NCBI GenBank assembly: GCA_002362105.1
Contig: DETD01000031.1
Span: forward strand, 268,346-332,345
Direction of reading: 5' to 3'
DNA length: 64,000 nucleotides
Source: Bacteroidales bacterium UBA3297
GTDB lineage: Bacteria > Bacteroidota > Bacteroidia > Bacteroidales > Paludibacteraceae
The translations under genes were made by a program, and so were the position numbers. Each line of letters begins with the position of its first letter. Position 1 is the stretch's first letter. Positions 52,417-61,000 of this stretch are shown piece by piece. Under the pieces are notes generated by a model. It did no database searches, was not told the DNA's origin, and saw nothing but the letters and a program-made list of their open reading frames with translations.

Positions 52417-53193
52417 TTATCGTTTTATCGCAGATAAAAAAACATGGTCTGTCATATCTATATTCAACGGGACACACGACGCGCCATGATGCGCCAAGAC
52501 GTATTCGTCGGTTCCTTCTTTTTCTGGTTCCAAACAGACGAATTCACCACCCAATGTATACAACGGATTTTTAGTCTCCTTATTTTCACCAGCATAGTCA
52601 AACTCCTTAGTCCATCGGCTCCGTGCCTGCGAGCACCATTGCAGTCCTCCCTCTATAGGGCCAATAGGGAAATTCACATTCAAGCACACGCCATTAGGGA
52701 CACAAACAGCTCCTATCAAGAGGTCTTCTACCAATTGTCGGATAATCGGTAATCCGTAGGAATAATCGACAGGTTCAGAGTAATTACAACACTGCGAAAA
52801 TCCGACAGAAGGTATACCATTAATGCAGCCTTCGATAACAGCTCCCATTGTGCCAGAATACACAACGTTTATCGAACTGTTAGTCCCCTTGTTTATCCCT
52901 GCCAGTACCAAATCGGGGCGCCGGTCTTTACATACTGTATAAAACGCCAGTTTCACACAGTCTACAGGAGTGCCACTTGCCGCATACACTTTCAATCCCG
53001 GTTCGCATTTCACGCAACGCAACTCAACATCAGAGTTACAAGAAACAGCACTTGACATTCCCGACTGTTGCACTTCAGGTGCGACAACAAAAACATCGGC
53101 CAAAGGAGCCACTGTTTTGACTAACAACTCCAAGCCTTCAGCCTGGACGCCATCGTCATTCGAAATTAAAATAAGTGGGCGTTGTTTTACCAT
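52417..53193 (-). CDS. surE: 5'/3'-nucleotidase SurE
   Basis: The 258-residue protein shows the metal site ISNDDG near residue 12, then APEVQQSGMSSAV, GTPVDCVKLAFY and SGTMGAVIEGCINGIPSVGFS. SurE dephosphorylates nucleoside monophosphates and short polyphosphates. First gene of the surE-x-lpxB-yfhO operon, with a consensus promoter. Confidence 0.94.
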   Translation of the reverse strand: MVKQRPLILISNDDGVQAEGLELLVKTVAPLADVFVVAPEVQQSGMSSAVSCNSDVELRCVKCEPGLKVYAASGTPVDCVKLAFYTVCKDRRPDLVLAGINKGTNSSINVVYSGTMGAVIEGCINGIPSVGFSQCCNYSEPVDYSYGLPIIRQLVEDLLIGAVCVPNGVCLNVNFPIGPIEGGLQWCSQARSRWTKEFDYAGENKETKNPLYTLGGEFVCLEPEKEGTDEYVLAHHGASCVPLNIDMTDHVFLSAIKR

Positions 53194-53220
53194 AAGTGCC
53201 TAACTGCGAAAATAACATTA

Positions 53221-53252
53221 CAAAAATACTAAATACAAGTATAAACAGCAAA
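53221..53252 (-). promoter_or_regulatory. Promoter of the surE operon
   Basis: On the minus strand TTTG (53249-53252), a 20-nt spacer, TATTTTTG (53221-53228): exact consensus. It lies directly after the amtB terminator. Confidence 0.7.
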
Positions 53253-53254
53253 AA

Positions 53255-53300
53255 GAAAAACCGCCCCACAACAATCCATAAGGATAGTGTGAGGCGGTTC
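53255..53300 (-). terminator. Terminator of the ammonium operon
   Basis: On the minus strand AACCGCCTCACA pairs with TGTGGGGCGGTT (one mismatch/wobble position), loop of 17, then TTTTTCTTTTT. The arms are 53288-53299 and 53259-53270. Confidence 0.8.
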
Positions 53301-53333
53301 CCCTAATTTCAAATGATACAGAAGAGTGTTCTT

Positions 53334-54716
53334 TTATGAGTTGTAAGCAGTTTCTCCGTGTTCGTAGATATCCAAACCTTCTTCTTCAATACGGGCAGGA
53401 ACTCTAAGACCGTGAACCTTGTCAATAACTTTGAACATTATGAATCCTGTTCCGAATGACCATGCAGCGAACACTACGATACCCAAGCACTGTGCGCCAA
53501 GGAAGCCAGCACCGAAGCCATAGCAAAGACCTTCTGAAGTTGAAAGGAAGCCGGTGAGCAAGGTACCGAGAACGCCACAGCAGAGGTGAACTGAAGTAGC
53601 ACCAACAGGATCGTCGATGTGAAGTTTTTCATCGATGAATGATACTGCGTAAACAAGCACTACACCACTAAGGAGACCGATGATTGCTGAACCTCCGAGT
53701 GACACGCAATCGCAACCGTCAGTTATACCAACCAAACCAGCCAACACGCCGTTGAGGGCAAGAGAGAGAGATGGTTTTCCGTAACGGAACCAGCTGACAA
53801 ACAATGCAGCGGCACCTCCGGCACAAGCAGCCAGGTTGGTTGTCATAAAGACATGGCTGATAGCTTCACGGTTTACTTCGCCAGAAGCGGCTAGCTGAGA
53901 ACCTGGGTTGAAGCCGAACCAGCCGAACCACAAGATGAACACGCCAAGAGCACCAAGAGTGAGGTTGTGGCCTGGAATTGCGTGGCTCTTACCATCTTTA
54001 CCATATTTACCGATACGTGGACCTAACACAATAGCGCCAGCCAACGCAATCCAACCACCGACAGAGTGCACAATTGTAGAGCCTGCGAAATCGTGGAAAG
54101 TGTGACCGAAGAGGTTCATCATAAAGCTACCATCTTCTCCGTTCATCAGCCAGCCGCCACCCCATGTCCAGTGACCTGAGATAGGATAGATAACCAAACT
54201 GATAATCAAAGAATAAATCAGATACATAGAGAATTTAGTGCGTTCTGCCATAGCTCCAGATACGATAGTAGCAGCGGTTGCGCAGAATACGGTCTGGAAA
54301 ATCAAGACTCCTTCTTTTGGAAGTCCACCTGGTGCGGTGAAGAAATCGAGGCTACCGAAACTTGGAGTACCCATGAAACCTGCGCCATCGCAACCAAACA
54401 TCAAGCCGAAACCAAACAGCCAGAACAAAATAGAACCGAACGAGAAGTCTACCAAGTTCTTCATCAAGATATTAGCCGTATTCTTAGTTCTGGTAAAACC
54501 AGCTTCGACTAAAGCAAAACCGGGCTGCATAAAAAACACCAGCATTGCACCAAGAATCATCCAAACAGTATCGAGAGAGACAGCCACGTCGTCGGCTGTA
54601 ATAGGTTTTCCATCTATCTCATAAACATCGGCAACAGCAGAACCGCCGGCCATAAGCGTCATTAGAATGACGGCCATCCATCGCTTCGATGGCATATATT
54701 TTCGAATCATATCCAT
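53334..54716 (-). CDS. amtB: Ammonium transporter AmtB
   Basis: The 460-residue protein has an N-terminal hydrophobic segment that may be a cleaved signal, then eleven helices. Key Amt features are seen: FFMQPGFALVEAGF, SGHWTWGGGWL, the two pore histidines in FAGSTIVHSVGG and PVGATSVHLCCG, and ILWFGWFGFNPGS. It moves ammonium across the inner membrane. Starts at 54716; an in-frame ATG at 54710 is equally possible. P-II is encoded 47 bases upstream, as in the glnK-amtB arrangement. Confidence 0.96.
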   Translation of the reverse strand: MDMIRKYMPSKRWMAVILMTLMAGGSAVADVYEIDGKPITADDVAVSLDTVWMILGAMLVFFMQPGFALVEAGFTRTKNTANILMKNLVDFSFGSILFWLFGFGLMFGCDGAGFMGTPSFGSLDFFTAPGGLPKEGVLIFQTVFCATAATIVSGAMAERTKFSMYLIYSLIISLVIYPISGHWTWGGGWLMNGEDGSFMMNLFGHTFHDFAGSTIVHSVGGWIALAGAIVLGPRIGKYGKDGKSHAIPGHNLTLGALGVFILWFGWFGFNPGSQLAASGEVNREAISHVFMTTNLAACAGGAAALFVSWFRYGKPSLSLALNGVLAGLVGITDGCDCVSLGGSAIIGLLSGVVLVYAVSFIDEKLHIDDPVGATSVHLCCGVLGTLLTGFLSTSEGLCYGFGAGFLGAQCLGIVVFAAWSFGTGFIMFKVIDKVHGLRVPARIEEEGLDIYEHGETAYNS

Positions 54717-54763
54717 AATAATTTCTTTTGTGGTAATTTGTATTCAATGTTCAACGGAGCCTT

Positions 54764-55117
54764 TTACTTTTTCTCGGCATCGTAAAGCGAGATGTCACCT
54801 CTGTCGCCAGTTCTGATTCTAATGGCATCTTCTACTGGGATAATCCATATACGTCCGTCACCCACATCTCCAGTGCGCGCTGCTTTAACAATAGCCTGGA
54901 CTGTTTTTTCTACATTTATGTCACGTACCACGATTGACACAAGCACACGTTCAATAATACTGGTATCGTACATCACACCACGATAGATACGTGACTGCAA
55001 CGACTTACCCATACCTCTGACTTCGTAGAACGAGAACCATTCGATGTCGGCCTCTAGCAAGGCATCACGAACATCATCGAATTTGGTTTTTCTGATAATG
55101 GCTTCAAGTTTCTTCAT
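54764..55117 (-). CDS. P-II family nitrogen regulator (GlnK/GlnB)
   Basis: The 117-residue protein has the P-II fold markers MKKLEAIIRKTKFDDVRDAL, T-loop region VRGMGKSLQSRIYRGVMY and the C-terminal signature ARTGDVGDGRIWIIPVEDAI. The T-loop differs from E. coli (no QKGHTE segment), and the Tyr uridylylation site is not obvious, so control may rest on ATP/ADP and 2-oxoglutarate binding alone. Adjacency to amtB implies it plugs the AmtB channel when nitrogen is plentiful. Confidence 0.95.
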   Translation of the reverse strand: MKKLEAIIRKTKFDDVRDALLEADIEWFSFYEVRGMGKSLQSRIYRGVMYDTSIIERVLVSIVVRDINVEKTVQAIVKAARTGDVGDGRIWIIPVEDAIRIRTGDRGDISLYDAEKK

Positions 55118-55149
55118 ATCTGTATATTTTTAAATCTTGGGACTTTACT

Positions 55150-55878
55150 TTAAAAGGTAATACCAAATGCAAGGTATGCCTGCTCGCTATAAGGGTTGAT
55201 TACACCTTGAGCATATACTGGAAGACTGAAAGATGGTGTAAACTGAAGTTCTTTCGATGCCTTAACCGACAGATTTACGATATTGAAATTGTCTGAATAA
55301 GCGCCCTCAAACGGAGTCAGGCCCAACGCAAAATCCAAGCCCACAGAACCAGCCTTAACAGGATATCCTAATTCGATATAGGTAGAATACTGCTCGTCGC
55401 CAAAGGCGTCTTTGTCGTTAACCAAGTTGACGTTTGCGGAAATAGACAGGGCGAACTTTTTGCAAACCTCTCCGAAATCGAAACCAGTGTTCAATTCCAA
55501 GATGTGATTGTCGTAGTTACCATATTTGGGGAATGTTCCATCCTCTTGGCGGGCTGCCGCTCCACAATAGTCGGTCAGGCCAATTGAGAAACCACTGATT
55601 GAATAAGATGCGAACCAGTCGAATTCATTAATTGCGTGTTCGAAATCGGTAGATCCCCATATACCCAACGAGAAACCACCAACATTCATACTAATACCAG
55701 GCTGGAAGGCTGCACCAGAAAGATTCTGTCCACGCCATACGTACGTGCTGACCAAATCTGCGCCTGCTTCTACTTTTACTTTTGACTCTTTAGGAGACTC
55801 TGCAACTTCTTCCTGTGCCAAAACCGGCTGTGCTAGTACAGCTACAAAAGCCGCTACTAATGTAAAAACCTTCTTCAT
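55150..55878 (-). CDS. Outer-membrane porin-like protein in the ammonium operon
   Basis: The 242-residue protein has a signal peptide (MKKVFTLVAAFVAVLAQPVLAQ), an acidic/Lys-rich linker and a beta-barrel opening GADLVSTYVWRGQNLSGAAF, with the C-terminal strand YLAFGITF ending in Phe. The TYVWRG opening is typical of TorF-type putative porins, so this assignment is tentative. It is 32 bases ahead of the P-II gene and therefore first gene of the ammonium operon; an outer-membrane route for nitrogen compounds is a reasonable inference. Confidence 0.75.
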   Translation of the reverse strand: MKKVFTLVAAFVAVLAQPVLAQEEVAESPKESKVKVEAGADLVSTYVWRGQNLSGAAFQPGISMNVGGFSLGIWGSTDFEHAINEFDWFASYSISGFSIGLTDYCGAAARQEDGTFPKYGNYDNHILELNTGFDFGEVCKKFALSISANVNLVNDKDAFGDEQYSTYIELGYPVKAGSVGLDFALGLTPFEGAYSDNFNIVNLSVKASKELQFTPSFSLPVYAQGVINPYSEQAYLAFGITF

Positions 55879-55963
55879 ACTAAATAATTTTTGTTATTAA
55901 TCTTTTAAAATCATACACTATTTGAAAGCAATTCCACAAAATAACAATCAAACAGCCAGCAAT

Positions 55964-55989
55964 AATCAAATTTTATTTCCTTTTTGATT
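55964..55989 (-). promoter_or_regulatory. Hairpin at the predicted start of the ammonium operon transcript
   Basis: AATCAAA and TTTGATT, 12 bases apart, form a 7-bp stem just downstream of the -7 box. It may be an operator or a 5' mRNA stabilising hairpin. Confidence 0.4.
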
Positions 55990-55995
55990 ACACTG

Positions 55996-56003
55996 CAAAG
56001 TTA
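55996..56003 (-). promoter_or_regulatory. Probable -7 box of the ammonium operon
   Basis: TAACTTTG on the minus strand matches TAnnTTTG. The leader to the ATG at 55878 would be about 110 nt. No TTTG occurs at the -33 distance, which fits an activator-dependent promoter. Confidence 0.45.
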
Positions 56004-56070
56004 TACAGAAAAACATGTTGAAAAGCATAATCTGGCTAGGTTTACCAAACAATTTAAAAAGCAATTAGAA

Positions 56071-56091
56071 TTTGCTTTTGGCAAGCAAAAG
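56071..56091. promoter_or_regulatory. Candidate operator upstream of the ammonium operon
   Basis: TTTGCTT, 5 bases, AAGCAAA is a perfect 7-bp inverted repeat about 70 bases upstream of the -7 box, a suitable place for an activator. The binding protein is unknown. Confidence 0.4.
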
Positions 56092-56267
56092 TTGATTACG
56101 AATTATAAGGGAAAACAGCCTCAAAGTTTCAGATAGAAACAGCCTACAAATACAAAAAGAAAGAAAAACACAGCATTTAAAGACAAAACAACACAGAAAG
56201 TAAAATATAAAGGCAAATAAATATCATTTTGCGCTAAAGACAGACTTTCCAAGACAAAAAAAGTAAA

Positions 56268-57014
56268 TCAAAGCACGTAACTTACCTGTTTAAAAAGGAA
56301 CACCCGATGTTCACCTGACTCCAACTCCAATTCAAGTTCACCCGCAGGATGAACCTTGACAATACGCGCGAAAAAATGTACTCCGTCTTCATCTGCATAC
56401 TCATAAAAGCCAGTTTTTCTGTATAAAGCTCCCATATAGTCTCTTCTGATAGCATCTTCGCCTCCATTTACTAACTGCATATAACGCGCCATCAGGCACT
56501 GTCTGAAAAGCACTGCCGCCTTGTCTACGTCATATTCACGGCCTGTCAGTTGAACAGCAGAAACAGGATTTAAAGGATAATCGGAAAAAACCGATTGATT
56601 TAAGTTTATTCCAACACCAAGCACCACATACGCGATGGTTTTACCCATCAGCATCGCCTCGTTCAAGGTACCGCTTATCTTCCTATCTCCAATATACACA
56701 TCGTTCGGCCATTTTACAGATAAATCATCAAGCCCAACATAAACCGAAAGAAAATCAACCACAGCCAACGCCCCCACCTGCGTAATAAGGAACTGTTTGT
56801 CGGCAGCCAAGAAATCGGGGAAAACAGCCACAGAAGCCAAAAGATTTTTACCCTTTTCCGACTCCCAATGATTTCCGACCTGGCCACGCCCCTTTGTTTG
56901 CACATCGGCATATACCATTGTACCTTCAGGAACTTCATCTATTTTCTCGTTCAAAATTCGTAACAGTTCGTCGTTAGTAGAGGTAACGGTGTCAAGATGT
57001 ATGATTGTATCCAT
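56268..57014 (-). CDS. birA: Biotin-[acetyl-CoA-carboxylase] ligase (BirA, catalytic only)
   Basis: From the ATG at 57014 the protein has 248 residues and opens MDTIIHLDTVTSTNDELLRI. The signature TKGRGQVGNHWESEKGKNLL, SVKWPNDVYIGDRKISGTL and VLGVGINLN are BirA ligase motifs. There is no N-terminal winged helix, so it is the monofunctional type that biotinylates carboxylase without repressing bio genes. It is 43 bases after the serine acetyltransferase gene. Confidence 0.93.
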   Translation of the reverse strand: MDTIIHLDTVTSTNDELLRILNEKIDEVPEGTMVYADVQTKGRGQVGNHWESEKGKNLLASVAVFPDFLAADKQFLITQVGALAVVDFLSVYVGLDDLSVKWPNDVYIGDRKISGTLNEAMLMGKTIAYVVLGVGINLNQSVFSDYPLNPVSAVQLTGREYDVDKAAVLFRQCLMARYMQLVNGGEDAIRRDYMGALYRKTGFYEYADEDGVHFFARIVKVHPAGELELELESGEHRVFLFKQVSYVL

Positions 57015-57056
57015 ATAAATTACAAAGGCGGCCAAACAAGCCGCCCGTATCTCTTA

Positions 57057-57965
57057 TTATTTTGAAAATTGTTGTGTTTTAGACTGGAAAACAGTCTCTC
57101 CCTTAGGGACATCGTTAGTCACCCACACATTACCGCCTATAGTGGCGCCTTCACCAATTGTAATACGGCCCAACACGGTCGCATTACAATAGATAACCAC
57201 ATTGTCTTCCACAATCGGATGGCGGGGCAGGTCCTTAATCGGATTACCATTTTCATCAAGAGGAAAACTTTTTGCCCCCAATGTCACACCCTGGTACAAT
57301 TTCACATGATTACCAATTATAGCAGTTTCTCCAATAACCACACCTGTTCCATGATCTATTGCAAAATACTGTCCGATAGTAGCACCCGGATGAATATCGA
57401 TACCCGTTTCAGAATGAGCCATCTCTGAAATCATACGTGGAATCAGAGGGACACCGAGTTTCAGCAACGCATGCGCTATACGATGATTAGAAACCGCCTT
57501 AATGGTAGGATAGCAAAGAATGATTTCCCCAAAACTTTTTGCAGCGGGGTCTCCGTTGTATGCAGCCACAACATCAGTCATCAATACCGCCCTCATTGCA
57601 GGTAATTGGGCAATAAAGTCAGACGCAATCTGTCTGGCTTTTTCCCGGTTCTGCTCCAACACATTTTCGTCGGGTCCTCCCTCAAAACACAAGCCAGCCA
57701 TCACCTGTTCTGTCAGGCAAGCGCTCAAACGTTCAACATTAACACCCATATGGAACTTCAAAGTGTTACTGTCAACAAATGAGTTTCCAAAATAGCCAGG
57801 GAAAAGAATTTCGCGCGTGAGTTCTACAATTTGCTTTAACGAAGCACCCGACGGGAAGGGAAGTCCATCACTTGTATGATGATACGCGTTTTTTAAGGAA
57901 CCGAAATCCGATAATGATTCGATTACAGAAATTAATTTGGCATCAATTGTTTTCTGTGTAGCCAT
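57057..57965 (-). CDS. Serine O-acetyltransferase (EpsC type)
   Basis: The ATG at 57965 gives MATQKTIDAKLISVIESLSD and a 302-residue protein, the EpsC length; the upstream extension is not family-like. After an N-terminal helical domain come hexapeptide turns TGIDIHPGATIGQYFAIDHG, GVVIGETAIIGNHVKLYQGV and CNATVLGRITIGEGATIGGN. The His in IDIHPG and Asp-His in FAIDHGTG are the usual catalytic residues. It makes O-acetylserine for cysteine synthesis; CysK is not in the window. Confidence 0.93.
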   Translation of the reverse strand: MATQKTIDAKLISVIESLSDFGSLKNAYHHTSDGLPFPSGASLKQIVELTREILFPGYFGNSFVDSNTLKFHMGVNVERLSACLTEQVMAGLCFEGGPDENVLEQNREKARQIASDFIAQLPAMRAVLMTDVVAAYNGDPAAKSFGEIILCYPTIKAVSNHRIAHALLKLGVPLIPRMISEMAHSETGIDIHPGATIGQYFAIDHGTGVVIGETAIIGNHVKLYQGVTLGAKSFPLDENGNPIKDLPRHPIVEDNVVIYCNATVLGRITIGEGATIGGNVWVTNDVPKGETVFQSKTQQFSK

Positions 57966-57986
57966 GTTAGCAATAGTATTACGCCA

Positions 57987-58017
57987 CAAAATTACAAAAT
58001 AAGTCGGGCGGATACAA
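57987..58017 (-). promoter_or_regulatory. Promoter of the serine acetyltransferase gene
   Basis: On the minus strand TTG (58015-58017), a 20-nt spacer, TAATTTTG (57987-57994), right after the terminator of the giant gene. Confidence 0.65.
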
Positions 58018-58052
58018 CAAAAAAAGCACCCGACAAACATCGGATGCTTTCT
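58016..58052 (-). terminator. Terminator of the giant T9SS protein gene
   Basis: On the minus strand AAAGCATCCGA pairs with TCGGGTGCTTT (one wobble; arms 58040-58050 and 58023-58033), then TTTTTGTTG. It starts about 20 bases after the stop codon at 58071. Confidence 0.75.
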
Positions 58053-58070
58053 ATTAATAGAGATATTTGT

Positions 58071-61000
58071 TTACTGACGCATCAGAGTAAAGTGACCAGT
58101 GAAGACCTTCTGGAAGTCTTTTTCTTTAACTTCAATTTCATACCAATAGTCCGTAGACTTCATCGGTTTTCCATTGTAAGTTCCATCCCAACCTTCATCA
58201 GCACCTTTATACTCTGCCATTTTTTTACCGTAGCGGTCAAAAATTGAGATTTTTGCATTCGGATATGCTTCCTGAATAATTGTAGTGATAAAGCGGTCAT
58301 TTACACCATCGCCATTTGGTGAGATTATCTTAGGTATTACAATACCTGGCGATACCACATTAAAGTTACCAGCTGTTGAACAACCCGCATTGTCAACTAC
58401 AACAACCGTATGGATTCCAAATGGAAGGTTATCAATAGTAGACTCCGTAGTAGGAGCAGGAGTAACATCCTTCACAAAATAGGTGTAAGGTGTAGCACCA
58501 CCACTCACCTGGACAGAACGTGAATGATAACCCATAGAATCAACACTTACAATTTCCGGAGTTTCTGACACGATAACTGACCAGCTGTCTTCTGCAGAAC
58601 ATTCGCCTCGTGTCATCGCCACATTGTAAGTTGAAGAATAATCCGGTCTCACAGGTATAGCAGCCATATTAGCTCCATCAGGATATTTAGCCAGAAATAC
58701 AGTATCATCAGTAGAGGTCCACAAGTATGTTTCTGCCGCATAAGAAGAAGCATCAATCGTTGCAACAGAGCCTTCACAAATGATTTCAGGACCCACGATC
58801 TCACCCGTCAAAGGACGGTCAACACGAACAGCTACAGTCTTTGTCACCTCAGAACAAATACTATATGAGGCACGCAGGGTATATGACTTATAGAAACTGT
58901 TAGACGATGCGGTAACATCAAATTCAGGATTAATAGTAATCGAATTACCATCGCGACCAGAGACAATAGACTCATCGTCATCCCATGTTACCAAAGTTCC
59001 AGCAGGAGTAACAGACTCCAGTTCTACTTCGAAATTATTTTCACCATCACCACAAAGTTTCAAGCCTTCAGGTAAAACAATCTCGATAGGAGGAAGAACC
59101 TTCAAAGTCTTTTTCACAACTTCTTTCTGTTCTTCTTGCTCTCCCTCACGGTAAATAAAGTAAACAGTATAAACTGCATCAGACTTAGGCTTAACGGTGT
59201 ATCTCAGCAAGTTATTGCTCCAGCTCCATCCACCTTCAATCTTTTTATCTACACCATCAATTGTTTCAACAATGTAAAGTTGCATACGTTCATGATAAAT
59301 GAACTTACCAGTGCCAGTTGTGTCAATAACAAGTTCACGGAAGTCGCTAGCACACATCTGGTCATCAAGCTGTACATCGAGCTTCAAGCGTGCATCCTTT
59401 CTTACGACAACGCTTCCTTCTGCATCACAGAAATCAGGGTCAGACAAAACAACCTTGAAGTTGTGGTCTGCAGTGACTGCTGACAAAGAGAGCGGATTAC
59501 CAGAAGCGAAAGTCACACCACCTTCTGTCCAATCTATATTTGAAGGTTCACCTGCCGTAGGGACAGTAATAGACAAAGGAACAGACAATGGATCACCATT
59601 TCGAACAATGTACTCTTTTTCCACAGAGAATTCAATGTAAGGTTTCACCTTCACAGCCTCACCCTGTGCAATTTCACCCTCTGCAGTACATCCGCGATTG
59701 GTAACTTTATAAGAGTAAACACCATTGTTTTCTGGAGTTGCAGGCGAGAACGACAAAAGCCTATCTGACTGACCAACCAACTCGGTACCATCTTGGAACC
59801 AAGAGATCTTATACGTATTCTCAACGCAAGAAACAGTCAACTCAGCACTGAAGTCCTGTCCTTCACAAACTTCGGTAGGAGAATTGGTAGACACAACCTT
59901 AACAGGAATATTGATAATTTGAATATCAAATCCAGTCTTACAGTTGTTTACATATTCAATGTGATAAGTAGCATTTGAAGGCTCTGCAATTGTATAAGTA
60001 TCGCCCTTGTTAACACTACCGCCACCAAGCGTCCAATCGAATTCACCCTCCGACTTAGTTACACCAGAGAGGTCGATAGTAATTGGGTTTCCACAAGAAT
60101 AGAATACAAGACCTTTAACCGTTACTGTTTCAGTTGTAGAGCCTTCGTTTCCTTCTTCAGTAATCTTAGCAGAACCCTCTACAGGGCCATCCCCGATTGT
60201 AATCAGATGGTTGCCACCAGGAATATCTACACAAGCACCAGCAGAGGCTGTCAGATTGTATGTATAAGTATTACCAGCAGGACCTGCAAGGTCTGGAGTA
60301 GTATAAATCTCAGACTTGATTGGAGCAGGATTATCACCCGCACCTGCACTAGACCACTTGAACATAGCCTGAGCGCTTGGATTAATCTCGTCGTAAACAG
60401 CAGTCAAATCAACGCCTGTGCCAGGACAAGTAGTATTAGAACCCTCGATCGACAAGCCACGAATATAGTGAACCTCGACATTGATTTCTGCCAAGTTAGA
60501 CATACACTGCTTACCTTGTACATTAAAGTATGCCTGGGCATAGAATGTTCCAGACTGTTTAATCTCAGTTGGTTCGCCAACAGGGTTCTGCTGAGACTCG
60601 TCGAGCCAAGCCATTACCCAGTTCTGAGGAACAGCATCTTTCCAAATTTCCTTGCTTGACAAGTCAACAGTTGCAGGTTCGCAGACTGGAGAAGGATTAT
60701 TCGTAACAAGGACTGGAGCTGCATACACTGTATCGCATACCGCAATTGCACGGCTCACAGCACCCGTATGGATATTCTTCTGAGCCACATAATAAGAGAA
60801 GACCTGTTTAGCCGAGCCATCGGTTATAGTGTTAGAAGGGAATGGAGCCATGGTCGATTCCAAAGCTTCCTTCTGGGCATTTGACAATTCGTTAGGATTG
60901 GTCTCGCCATACCACACTAACTCATAATCACTCTCAGAGTCGTTACCTGTACCGGTAGTCTGAATGTTTGCAGTAAGTGCAGTTGTAGTTGCATCTGGAT

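Larger units (their letters stand above)
55879..56267. other. Intergenic region upstream of the ammonium operon
   Basis: This 389-base gap contains a -7 box TAACTTTG (55996-56003, minus strand), a hairpin AATCAAA (55964-55970) / TTTGATT (55983-55989) at the predicted transcript start, and an inverted repeat TTTGCTT-N5-AAGCAAA (56071-56089). No sigma-54 consensus was seen. The rest is AT-rich and holds no recognised gene. Confidence 0.5.

Noticed and set aside
53194..58070. Search for tRNA genes in the gaps
   Set aside because: No sequence with a T-arm GGTTCGAATCC-type motif and matching acceptor ends was seen in any gap of this window.
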